Origin: JAIQFL01 sp035501495
GTDB taxonomy: Bacteria; Acidobacteriota; Terriglobia; Bryobacterales; Bryobacteraceae
Assembly: GCA_035501495.1 (NCBI GenBank)
Contig: DATJWB010000033.1
Coordinates: 1-64,000 of the forward strand
Length of the DNA stretch: 64,000 bases
Reading direction: 5' to 3'
The position numbers and the translations under genes were made by a program. This document shows positions 17,258-25,777 of the stretch, one piece after another. Each line of letters opens with the position of its first letter. Position 1 is the stretch's first letter. The notes beneath the pieces are model-generated. The model had not been told where the DNA came from and searched no databases. It saw only the letters and a list, made by a program, of their open reading frames with translations.

Positions 17258-18289
17258 TTACCGGAAGTTCTCCATCAGCTTCCAGCCCACTTCGCTGAAC
17301 TGGCTGAGAGTTCGCTGGGTGGCGCCGAAACCGATGAACTCGCTGGGCGGCATGCCGTCGGGCTCATAGGCGCGTTCGAATTCGGGCAACCGGCAAAGCC
17401 GCTCCACCACTTCGGCGGCGATCGGTTCGTGGATGCGTTCCTCGCGCGGATAGTCCTGGGTGACGAAGGGCTCCTGCCAGGAGGGGTGGATCGACATGAT
17501 CAGGTCGGCGCCGGCAAGTTCGGTCAGATGATATGCGCCGCGCAGGGCTGCGACCAACAGCACCGCCTCGTAGCCTCGTTCCTGGTAGATCTGATAGGAG
17601 CGTTTGGCAACGGCCAGGCCCGACTGCCGGATGTCGGCTTCGCTGATCACCGCCTGGTTGTCGTGCGCCACGTCGCGCAGGTAGTCGTCCAGGCGGCCGA
17701 TCATGAGCACGGCGAAACATTTCCCCGGATCCACGTTCTTCTCCCTGGCGCGCGCGATTCCGGCGCGATGCCGCTCCGCGATGGCGACGGCTTGCGGCAC
17801 GGTGAAGCTGACGGTGAGGGTGGCCGTGATTCCCTCGGCGGCACAGTCCTCGAGCACGTCGAGCCCGGCGAGCGTGGCAGGCAGCTTCACGGCAATGTTG
17901 GGCGCCCAGGCGTGCAGACGCTTCGCCATGGCATACATGCAATCGCGGTCGCCGGCGTGCAACGGGTTCACCTGGGCGCAGACGAATCCCGACCGGCCGC
18001 CGCTGGCCTGGTGTTCCGGGAGCAACTTCGCGGCCGCCCCGGTTACCGCGATTTGCATGAGGGCTTCCGCCTTCGATTCGGCGGGCAGTTTGCGTGCGAG
18101 CACCTCATCGATGGCAGCGCTCCACATTTCGCGATCTTTGTTCAGCGCGATGTTCGACAGAAACGGGTTGGTGGTGACCCCGACCGCGCCGCGCTTGAGG
18201 CCGAGGTCCAATTCGGCCTGCTCCGCGGAGTCGTGCCACCACCGGGTGCGGGTATGCTGGATGACCCAGTCGAGATAGGTTTGGCTCAC
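17258..18289 (-). CDS. Transaldolase-family protein
   Basis: 343 residues with the TalB/MipB-type barrel: GVTTNPFLSNIAL near the start, the Schiff-base lysine in NIAVKLPAT, and TATLTVSFTVPQAVAIAERH. Transaldolases move three-carbon units between sugar phosphates. It is the first gene of the E2-E3-E1 operon with no gap to E2, an unusual neighbour for a 2-oxoacid dehydrogenase. The sequence is divergent from classical TalB, so another aldol substrate is possible. Confidence 0.8.
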   Translation of the reverse strand: MSQTYLDWVIQHTRTRWWHDSAEQAELDLGLKRGAVGVTTNPFLSNIALNKDREMWSAAIDEVLARKLPAESKAEALMQIAVTGAAAKLLPEHQASGGRSGFVCAQVNPLHAGDRDCMYAMAKRLHAWAPNIAVKLPATLAGLDVLEDCAAEGITATLTVSFTVPQAVAIAERHRAGIARAREKNVDPGKCFAVLMIGRLDDYLRDVAHDNQAVISEADIRQSGLAVAKRSYQIYQERGYEAVLLVAALRGAYHLTELAGADLIMSIHPSWQEPFVTQDYPREERIHEPIAAEVVERLCRLPEFERAYEPDGMPPSEFIGFGATQRTLSQFSEVGWKLMENFR

Positions 18290-18385
18290 GATTTCATTTC
18301 CTCGAAACTACTATTCTGACAAACTTCGGACGGTTGATTTCCGTCTCGGCTATCGGAAAGTAGCAGTATAACTGGCTGCACGGCG

Positions 18386-20836
18386 CTATTCGTTGCGGAG
18401 CGCCACGATCGGGTCCACGCGCGAAGCGCGGCGCGCGGGCAGCCAGGCCGCGACCAGAGCAATCGCCAGCAAGGTCGCCGAGGCACACGCGAACGCCGCG
18501 AAGTCGATTGTGCCGATGCCGAACAGCAGGTGCGACATGGCGCGCGCAGCAGCGAGCGCCGCCATAGCGCCGATTGCCAGGCCGGCCAGTGTGAGGCGCA
18601 GGCCGTCGGCCATCACCAGCCGCTGGACTTGTCCGGGAGTCGCTCCCAGTGCGAACCGCAGCCCCAGTTCCGAAGTGCGCTGCGTGATGCCGTGCGAGAG
18701 AACCCCGTACAGTCCGACCACCGCCAGGGCGAGCGCGAGAATGGCAAACGCCGACAAAAGCACCACTGCAAATCTACGAGTGGCAAGAGAGCCGGAGACC
18801 ACCTGTTCCATGGTGCGAATGCCGAATACCGGGACGTCGCGATCCACCGACCAGATGGCATCGCGGACCTGGAACGCGAGAGCCGCCGGATTTTCCGTCC
18901 GCGTGCGCAGGATGAAGACCGCATTTGTGGTGGCGCCGCTTTCGATCTGATAAACGGAATCGTAGATGGTGGGCCCCACCGAGGACTCCAACGCCCCGAT
19001 GTGGACATCGCCCACCACGCCGATAATGGTCAGCAAGCGCCCGCCCCAGACGATGCGGTGCCCGATCGGGTCGCCGTGCGGCCACAAATGGCGGCTCATG
19101 GAATCGTTGATCAGGGCCGAAAGCGGCGCACCCGGCTGGTCCTGGCTGTCGAAGGTGCGGCCGCGGAGCAGAGGAATGCCCATTGCCGCGAAATAATCGC
19201 CGCTGACCAGGGCGTTGTCCGCCCAACGGGCTGAACGGATATCTTCGCCTTCCAGGATGAACCCGATTTGCCGGTCGTCGGCGAGCGGGATGTGGGTGGT
19301 CAGGGCCACCGAGGCCACGCCGGGCAAGGCCGACAGGCGGTCCGTCATCAGGCGTTCAGCCGCGTGGCGGCGGTCGGCGGATGAATATCGCTGGCGATTG
19401 AAGGTAGTGCGCGCGATCAGCACGCCGCGCGGAGAGAAGCCGGCAGGCACCCGGAGCACTTCGATGAGGCTATGAATCAGCAGCCCCGCACCTACCAGCA
19501 GGACTACCGCACTGGCGGCTTCCAAAACCACCAGCGCGCCGCGCAGACGATGTTGCTCGCGCGAAGTGCCGGTGCGGCCTCCCTGCTTGAGCGCCACTCC
19601 GATATCCGGGCGTACCCAATTCAGGGCCGGCGCCAGGCTGCTGGCGATACCGGTGATCCCCGAGACTCCCACCAGAAATGCCAACGCCGTCCGATCGATG
19701 TGCACCTGCGCCAGGCCGGCGATGAACGAAGGCCAGAGGTTTGCCACCAGCGAGATGATCGCTTGTGCCAGCCCACATCCGAGGACGGCGCCCACGGCCG
19801 TAAGCAGAAGGCCTTCGGAGAGCATCTGCACAACAAGGCGGCCGGCGCCTGCGCCGAGCGCGTTCCGCACGGCCATCTCGCGCCCGCGGGCGGCGGCACG
19901 GGCCAACAGCAGGTTCGTCACGTTGGCGCAGGCAGTGAACAGGACCAGAAGGACAGCTCCGGCGAGCGTCAGCAGTGCCGGGCGGATGCGCGCCGCGCTC
20001 TCGGCTCCCGGCAGATCGAGATTCACCTGGAGAACCAGATTGCCGGTGTAGATCTCGGGGTGCTCGCGCTGGAAGCCGTCGGCTACGCGCTCGACGTCCT
20101 GCTCCGCAAGGGCGGGAGTAATGCCCGGATTGAGGCGTGCGACGATGCGCACCGGAAACTCCGCGGCGCGATCCTGAATCTCTTTGGCAGTGAATGCCAT
20201 CGGTACCCAAAACGCCGGTGCTTCCCCAATGCTGGCCGCGGTGAAAGGGAACTCGAACCCGGGCGGCATGATGCCGATGACCGTGTACGGCTTTTCGTTG
20301 AGGCGGACAACCGCGCCGACGGTTTGCGGGCTGCCTCCGAAGTGCCGCTGCCAGAAATCGAAATTCAGCACGAGGACGTTGTTGGCGCCGGGCCGATCCT
20401 CGTCCGCGGTGAACGTCCGGCCGGCGAAAGGTGCCACCCCCAGAGTGGAAAACAAGGTATGCGTGGCGCGCAGCGCCGGGACCTGTAGAGGCTCGCCGCC
20501 GCCAGTCAGGTCGTACACCTCGTCTTCATATCCGGCGACGGACGAGAACGCCCGGCTGCGATCGCGATAATCGAGGAACTCGCCGGGGCAGGCGCCGATG
20601 GTGGCGTCCGACTGCCGCGGAAAGCGCTGATGCAGGCTCACCAGCCGGCCGGGGTCGCGATAGTCCGGCCGGCGCAATAGCACGGCGTCGATGACGCTGA
20701 ACACCGCGGTGTTCACCCCTATACCCAACGCCAGCGTGAGCACCGCAATCGCGGTGAAGCCGGGCGCCTTCCGCGCGGCACGGACGGCATACCGGAGATC
20801 CTGGGCGACTGTCTCGATCGCTGTCCATGTTCGCAT
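18386..20836 (-). CDS. ADOP-type ABC permease (two MacB/FtsX units)
   Basis: 816 residues. Starts with the family hallmark DLRYAVRAARKAPGFTAIAV, then a first transmembrane helix, a periplasmic MacB-like domain, three helices (FtsX, about 290-400), a second helix with periplasmic domain (about 430-650) and a final FtsX unit ending in WLPARRASRVDPIVALRNE. Two fused permease halves without an ATPase are the 'acidobacterial duplicated orphan permease' pattern. Substrate unknown; no ATPase or membrane-fusion gene is adjacent. Confidence 0.92.
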   Translation of the reverse strand: MRTWTAIETVAQDLRYAVRAARKAPGFTAIAVLTLALGIGVNTAVFSVIDAVLLRRPDYRDPGRLVSLHQRFPRQSDATIGACPGEFLDYRDRSRAFSSVAGYEDEVYDLTGGGEPLQVPALRATHTLFSTLGVAPFAGRTFTADEDRPGANNVLVLNFDFWQRHFGGSPQTVGAVVRLNEKPYTVIGIMPPGFEFPFTAASIGEAPAFWVPMAFTAKEIQDRAAEFPVRIVARLNPGITPALAEQDVERVADGFQREHPEIYTGNLVLQVNLDLPGAESAARIRPALLTLAGAVLLVLFTACANVTNLLLARAAARGREMAVRNALGAGAGRLVVQMLSEGLLLTAVGAVLGCGLAQAIISLVANLWPSFIAGLAQVHIDRTALAFLVGVSGITGIASSLAPALNWVRPDIGVALKQGGRTGTSREQHRLRGALVVLEAASAVVLLVGAGLLIHSLIEVLRVPAGFSPRGVLIARTTFNRQRYSSADRRHAAERLMTDRLSALPGVASVALTTHIPLADDRQIGFILEGEDIRSARWADNALVSGDYFAAMGIPLLRGRTFDSQDQPGAPLSALINDSMSRHLWPHGDPIGHRIVWGGRLLTIIGVVGDVHIGALESSVGPTIYDSVYQIESGATTNAVFILRTRTENPAALAFQVRDAIWSVDRDVPVFGIRTMEQVVSGSLATRRFAVVLLSAFAILALALAVVGLYGVLSHGITQRTSELGLRFALGATPGQVQRLVMADGLRLTLAGLAIGAMAALAAARAMSHLLFGIGTIDFAAFACASATLLAIALVAAWLPARRASRVDPIVALRNE

Positions 20837-20895
20837 TGGCCGCTACTCCTTCCTGGATTAGACGCTCCCGCCGGGAATGAGTGACGCGCGACGTC

Positions 20896-22077
20896 CTATC
20901 CGACAATACCCGCTGCGCGCAGGTCGTTAATCTGCTGCAGCGAATACCCGGCGGCGCCCAGGATCTCGTCGGTATGGGTTCGCCCGCGGGAGCAGGGCGA
21001 ATCGGATTCGAACCGGAAATCGCTCATCTTCAATGGCGGCGCGAATTCGCGAAACGTTCCGGTCTCGTCGCACTCCGTCTCCCGCACCATTTCCCGGGCG
21101 CGGGCATGTTCGCCGGCGATGACCTCCTCCAATGTCAGCACCACGTTCACACAGCAGTCAACGCCGCGGAGTTCGCGCACCCAATGGTCGGAACTCTGCG
21201 CGCCGAAAATCGCCTGCAGTTCGGCGCGAACGCGCTCCGCCTCGTCGCCCGATACCATATGCTTGCTCTTCAGTTCGGGATGTCCGAGGGCGACGCAGAG
21301 CCGCTCCCAGAACTTCGCTTCCAGCGCTCCCACCGCAAGATACCGGCCGTCGGCGGCGCGGTAGTAGCCGTAGCAAGGCAGCGCGCCTGTGAGGATGTCT
21401 TCGCCGCGCGGAGCGGTTCGGCCCGACGCGCACAGGGCCGACAGCGCGAGCACGGAGTGGGCCATCAGGCTGTCTGTCATGGCGACATCCACATAGCGGC
21501 CCATGCCGCGAGCCTGAGCATCGACGAGGCCCGCGAGAATCCCCATCACGGCGGTGAGGCTCCCACCGAGCAGGTCGCCGATCTGGAGGTTGGGGATGGC
21601 CGGCGGCCCTCCGGAGGCGCCGATCTGGTCGGCCACGCCGGACGCTGCCATATAGTTAATGTCGTGCCCGGCATGCAGGCGGTCGGGGCCGCTCTGACCG
21701 TAGCCGGAGATGGAGCAGTAAACTACTCGCGGATTGATCTCGCGCATGGACTGGTAGCCGATGCCGAGGCGGTCGACGACGCCCGGTCGGAAGCCTTCGA
21801 CGACGACGTCTGTCTGGCGGGCCAGGTGGAGAAACAGGTCGCGCCCCGCCGGGCGCGTGAGGTCGATTGCGAGGCCGCGTTTGTTCCGGTGCAGCATCCG
21901 GTGGAGCGCCTTCCGCGGGCCAGGGGGATCGGTTTCGGCAACGGGGCGGATGGCGATTACGTCCGCGCCCAGGTCGGCCAGGTGCAGGGTGGCCATGGGT
22001 CCCGGCAGAAGGCGCGAAAGATCGAGCACGCGGACATGCGCGAGCGGTTTCGGCCGCGCCGGGGCCGCCGGACTCAT
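20896..22077 (-). CDS. CaiB/BaiF-family CoA transferase
   Basis: 393 residues. Family III CoA-transferase signatures: VLDLSRLLPGPMATLHLADLG at the start, FRPGVVDRLGIGY, and the catalytic aspartate in GHDINYMAASG. Moves CoA between acids, or acts as an alpha-methylacyl-CoA racemase. Its ATG overlaps the stop of the upstream acyl-CoA ligase by 4 nt (ATGA), so the two act in one fatty or branched acyl-CoA pathway. Racemase or transferase cannot be decided from sequence. Confidence 0.9.
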   Translation of the reverse strand: MSPAAPARPKPLAHVRVLDLSRLLPGPMATLHLADLGADVIAIRPVAETDPPGPRKALHRMLHRNKRGLAIDLTRPAGRDLFLHLARQTDVVVEGFRPGVVDRLGIGYQSMREINPRVVYCSISGYGQSGPDRLHAGHDINYMAASGVADQIGASGGPPAIPNLQIGDLLGGSLTAVMGILAGLVDAQARGMGRYVDVAMTDSLMAHSVLALSALCASGRTAPRGEDILTGALPCYGYYRAADGRYLAVGALEAKFWERLCVALGHPELKSKHMVSGDEAERVRAELQAIFGAQSSDHWVRELRGVDCCVNVVLTLEEVIAGEHARAREMVRETECDETGTFREFAPPLKMSDFRFESDSPCSRGRTHTDEILGAAGYSLQQINDLRAAGIVG

Positions 22078-23711
22078 CTGGACGGAGCCTCGGCGGCGTT
22101 AGTCCACTGCCATCCGGCGAACATCTCGCGCAAACGGGACTTCTGGAATTTGCCGACGGACGTGCGCGGGATTTCGGAGACAAAGACGATCGAGTCCGGC
22201 ATTTGCCACCGGTTGAACCTCTGGGCGAGGTGGGCGCGCAACTCTTCTGCGGTTGCCGTACGGCCCTCCTTCAGGACCACCGCCGCCAGGGGCCTCTCCA
22301 CCCATTTGGGATGGGGAAGCGCAATCACCGCCGCTTCGCGTACGGAGGGATGTCCCATCAGGGCGTTCTCCAGATCGACCGAGCTGATCCACTCTCCGCC
22401 GGACTTGATCAGGTCTTTAGCACGGTCGGCAATCTTGATGTAACCTTCCGAATCGATGTTGACAATGTCGCCGGTGCGAAACCAGCCGTCGTCTGTCCAG
22501 CGCCCCTGCTGGTCGGGCAGATTGTAATAGCTCGAAGCGATCCAGGGACCGCGGACCTGTAGTTCGCCGAGCGTTTCGCCGTCCCACGCAACTTCGCGCT
22601 CTCCCACCATGGCGCGGAGTTCGACAAAGGGGGTGGCGAAGCCCTGCTTGGCGCGGATCGCCCATCTCGCGGCCTCCGGTTCGTCCGAGAGACCGCTCTT
22701 GACACAGCAGACGGTTCCGAGCGGGCTCATCTCGGTCATTCCCCAAGCCTGGCGGATTTCGATGCCATGGCGGTCGAATGCGCGGATCATGGATTCGGGA
22801 ACAGCCGAACCGCCGCAGAGGACACGGAGCCTGGGCTGCAGTTTCCAGCGTCCGGGGTTCTGGTCGAGCAATTCCAGGATCGCCATCCATACGGTGGGCA
22901 CCGCTCCGGAGCAAGTCACTTTTTCGAGTTCGAGCAGATCCAGCAGGCTGACCGCATCGAGATTCGGTCCTGGCAGCACCTGCCTCGCGCCCACCATGGC
23001 GGCAGCGAACGGGGTTCCCCATGCGTTGGCGTGGAACAGGGGGACAATCGGCAGGATGCAATCGGCCTGCGAAAGGTTGAAGGCATCGGGCAGCGCGGCG
23101 CAGAAGGAGTGGAGAACGATGGAGCGGTGCGTATACATCACGCCTTTGGGCACTCCCGTAGTCCCCGACGTGTAGCACATGGCCGCGGCTTCGTTTTCAT
23201 CGAGGGCGGGAAGCGGATAGTCCGCGCTTCCAGAGCTCAGAAAGGACTCGTAGCTTTCGTATCCTGGGGGAACGGCCCGGCCCGCGGAGGGCACCACGAC
23301 AACCCGCTGCACGCCGATCCTGCCGCGGAGTTTCTCGTAGAGCGGCAGCAGACATTCGTCTACCAGCAGAACGCGGTCGCAGGCGTGCTGGATGATGTAC
23401 GTGAGTTCTTCGGGATGCAGGCGCAGGTTGAGAGTGTGGAGGACAAACCCGCCCGTGGGTATTCCGAGGTAGGCTTCGAGGTGCGAGACGTGATTCCACA
23501 TGAGGGTGGCGATGCGGTCGCCGCGATCGAGTCCGGCGGCGGTCAACGCCGCGGCCAACGCTCGCGCTCGGCGGCAAACTTCCCCGTAGTTGGAACGGTG
23601 GATGCTCTTGTCCGCCAGGCGGGAGACGATCGGTACCGATCCAAAAAGCCGCTCGGCGCGCTCCAGGATGTGGGTCAGCGTCAGCGGAAACTGCATCATC
23701 GTGCCGAGCAT
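22074..23711 (-). CDS. Acyl-CoA synthetase (AMP-forming)
   Basis: 545 residues from the ATG at 23711, with GGAG 5 nt upstream; the frame stays open further 5' through a repeat, which is not coding. ANL-superfamily motifs: phosphate loop YTSGTTGVPKGVMYTHRS, A5 GMTEMSP, A7 WFRTGDIVNIDSEGY, A8 DRAKDLIKSGGEWIS and the late lysine in RTSVGKFQKSRL. Activates medium or long-chain acids via acyl-AMP. Operon with the CoA transferase. Confidence 0.92.
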   Translation of the reverse strand: MLGTMMQFPLTLTHILERAERLFGSVPIVSRLADKSIHRSNYGEVCRRARALAAALTAAGLDRGDRIATLMWNHVSHLEAYLGIPTGGFVLHTLNLRLHPEELTYIIQHACDRVLLVDECLLPLYEKLRGRIGVQRVVVVPSAGRAVPPGYESYESFLSSGSADYPLPALDENEAAAMCYTSGTTGVPKGVMYTHRSIVLHSFCAALPDAFNLSQADCILPIVPLFHANAWGTPFAAAMVGARQVLPGPNLDAVSLLDLLELEKVTCSGAVPTVWMAILELLDQNPGRWKLQPRLRVLCGGSAVPESMIRAFDRHGIEIRQAWGMTEMSPLGTVCCVKSGLSDEPEAARWAIRAKQGFATPFVELRAMVGEREVAWDGETLGELQVRGPWIASSYYNLPDQQGRWTDDGWFRTGDIVNIDSEGYIKIADRAKDLIKSGGEWISSVDLENALMGHPSVREAAVIALPHPKWVERPLAAVVLKEGRTATAEELRAHLAQRFNRWQMPDSIVFVSEIPRTSVGKFQKSRLREMFAGWQWTNAAEAPSR

Positions 23712-23799
23712 TTGCTCTCCAGTAGATGACAGGATACACCAGCGGTGGCGCGGATGCGGTGGCGGGGCAGCCTGGAAACCACTTGCGGCCGCCGAGACT

Positions 23800-23863
23800 G
23801 TGGACACCCGGCAAGCGCCCCGTGAAGCAGGGCGCGGCAGACACGAATGTCCTCGCCGCGCCA
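23800..23863 (-). repeat. Family A dispersed repeat, copy 3
   Basis: On the minus strand: GGCGCGGCGAGGACATTC, TGTCTGCCGCGCCCTG, CGGGGCGCTTGCCGGGTG. Same layout as the copy at 12063-12126 with more substitutions. It directly abuts the kinase pseudogene fragment that begins at 23871. Confidence 0.65.
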
Positions 23864-23870
23864 ACCATCC

Positions 23871-24057
23871 AAACCGGAGGTTTGACGCTCCGTCCTGCCT
23901 TCCGCAAACTCCGGCCGGGGTCGGTCCTGCTCATCGCAGTCGCGCTGATCTGCGCCGACCTCCTCCTCACACGCTAAACCACCGCTCGCGAGCAGGCTGT
24001 CGTGCGTCCGCGGATGGCCCAGTCCTTTCGACACATCGCGCCGGCATTGACGGCGCC
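23871..24057 (+). pseudogene. Decayed 5' fragment of the PhoR-like kinase gene
   Basis: Aligns base by base with the start of the intact kinase gene at 25769 onward, including its ribosome site GGAGG, the TTG start and shared blocks such as GGGTCGGTCCTGCTCATCG and ATCGCGCCGGCATTGACGG. Reading frame: TLRPAFRKL..GSVLLIAVALICADLLLTR, then TAA at 23975-23977 where the intact gene has a Tyr codon. Similarity stops near 24057. Bases 24058-24319 hold nothing I recognise. Confidence 0.8.
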
Positions 24058-24319
24058 GTTGGCGTACATCGCCTGCTGGAGCGCGCGTTCTTGGGGAGAC
24101 GTGGCGGCTGGCCGATCGAGGAGTCAGGCGCGTTTTATTGACGTGCGCACCGCTGAAAACCGTCTGAGTCCGACGCTTTTCGCCCGTAACTCAATGAATC
24201 GAAAAGAGAGTACCCGTCGGAGTCCGACGGCCCCTCCCCGGGACGAGTTCAGGACCACATTGCGGGGCACCTTCACTTAGCCCGCCGCAATTGCAGAACC
24301 TCGCCTCCGCGAAGCCGCG

Positions 24320-25279
24320 CTACCTGCTCTGGGGATCCCGGTGGAACGTGCTGGCGCTAGTGCCCTCGCGAATCACAATCTCTCCGGGACCCTTGGGCTC
24401 GACCCTCAGCGTTTTCTCGGCCGGAGTTGGACGATCCCGGTACATCGGCTTTCGAGTAGGGTCCCTCGGCAGCGGATACCAGCTCTCCGTCTTCTGATGC
24501 AGCAGAAGCGTGTTGCCCTTGGTCTCGTAGGTGCCGTTGCAGATAACCACTCCGACGATAATCTGGCCGGAACCGGCGATGGTATATCGATAGGTGCCAT
24601 CCGCCCCAAAGCGGTACCATTCCCCGCTGTAGCTGGACACCACGAAGCTTCCGTTGGCGGGATTCACCAGCTCGCCGTAATAACCCGTGGTGCTCCAGTC
24701 GCCGACAAGCGGGGAACCGCCCGAAGATGCGGTTGCGGCGGACGAGACGGCCGGCGGCGAGGATGGTATGGCCGAGGCCTGTCCACTGCCGTCGGAAACC
24801 GATCTCGCGACCCCGGTAATCAGCGCGGCGCCTCGCGCCAGGTCGGCCGCCGACGGGCTGCCGTAGCCCACCCACCAGGCTGCGCTGGGCTTCAAGACCA
24901 CCACTCCAGTCCCGGTGTAGCTCTTGCCGGCGCTGTTGTATTTGACCGCGAAAGCAGCCGTGTCCTGGGCGGTGGTCAGATTCGTCATCTGAAAGGACGC
25001 GAGCGATTGCTGAAAACTGCGAGCGACCGCCTCGGCGTAGACAGAGGCTGATTTGGAAGGGTCGCGAGGCAGCCGAATGACAATAATCTCTTCGTCGCGG
25101 GCGGCATTCGCCAGCCGAACGTTATTCGCGCCGAATTTCGCCGTCCAGCCTTCCGGCTGCTGCAGCGATAGCGATCCATCGGGCGCGGACGAGCGGCTCC
25201 AGCGAACCTGATCCTGGGCCACAAGCAGGGAGAGTGACAGCAGTCCCGCAAGGTTGAGAAAAGCGATTGACGGTCGAAT
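24320..25279 (-). CDS. Secreted protein of unknown function, likely ATT start
   Basis: 319 residues if it starts at the ATT at 25279. An exact AGGAGG (25288-25293) lies 8 nt upstream, and the following residues form a textbook signal peptide (RPSIAFLNLAGLLSLSLLVAQ). No ATG or GTG fits both features; the next upstream option is a GTG at 25360 that would put 27 unlikely residues before the signal. Mature part: an alpha/beta domain with PEGWTAKFGANN (about 45-170), a Ser/Ala linker, and a C-terminal beta-rich lipocalin-like region (GDWSTTGYYGELVNP). Not recognised as a named family. Confidence 0.7.
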   Translation of the reverse strand: MRPSIAFLNLAGLLSLSLLVAQDQVRWSRSSAPDGSLSLQQPEGWTAKFGANNVRLANAARDEEIIVIRLPRDPSKSASVYAEAVARSFQQSLASFQMTNLTTAQDTAAFAVKYNSAGKSYTGTGVVVLKPSAAWWVGYGSPSAADLARGAALITGVARSVSDGSGQASAIPSSPPAVSSAATASSGGSPLVGDWSTTGYYGELVNPANGSFVVSSYSGEWYRFGADGTYRYTIAGSGQIIVGVVICNGTYETKGNTLLLHQKTESWYPLPRDPTRKPMYRDRPTPAEKTLRVEPKGPGEIVIREGTSASTFHRDPQSR

Positions 25280-25485
25280 GGTTTCGGCCTCCTTCTGCCG
25301 GGCGCCCCTGCAGCAAAATACTGTACCACCATCTCGATACGGGGGAGCGGCAAGAGACACGTGAGCGAGGTTTTGCGGACTGGGATCCGCACCTTTCGCG
25401 GTTCGATTCGGGGGTTCGTTGAGGCTCGGCCTCTCTGTGTCGCCGGTCCGAGCAGATGGCGCCGCCGCCAAGAGGCTTCGATAAA

Positions 25486-25563
25486 GCTCTCGTCCGCCTT
25501 CATATCGACGTCACTGCGTGTGAAGTGCCTCCAGCGTTTGTCCAGAATCCAGAACGGGGCCAT
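25486..25563 (-). pseudogene. Possible remnant of the gene at 29295-29780
   Basis: On the minus strand it reads APFWILDK..DVDMKADESF, compared with AGFWYLDR and EVDMKAHDSY in the intact protein. At DNA level 26 of 30 bases agree between 25486-25515 and 29559-29588. The stretch between the two matches is deleted. The rest of the 500-bp gap (25280-25777) holds no gene I can support. Confidence 0.45.
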
Positions 25564-25777
25564 GCCCGGGATAATCGATATGGGACAAGGCGCCTCTCAG
25601 GTACCGCGCTTTGACTGCGAAGCCGGGAGCGATGGCGCAGCACCTCGGGCAGGCCCTTTATCGTACTTGACCGGGAACCGCGGGGTAGTTCGGATGGCGC
25701 GCGAAACGGCCTGCCATCCGAGGCCTTATCTCACTCCCCGGCAGCAGTTTTGGGAGCGAAGGATCTAAACTGGAGGT

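Noticed and set aside
16088..18319. A 743-codon plus-strand frame opposite E2 and the transaldolase
   Set aside because: It is antisense to two well-supported coupled genes, has low-complexity Arg/Ala/Gly content and no domain.
24058..24319. Continuation of the kinase pseudogene to the end of the gap
   Set aside because: I could not align it to the intact kinase or to any other gene in the window.
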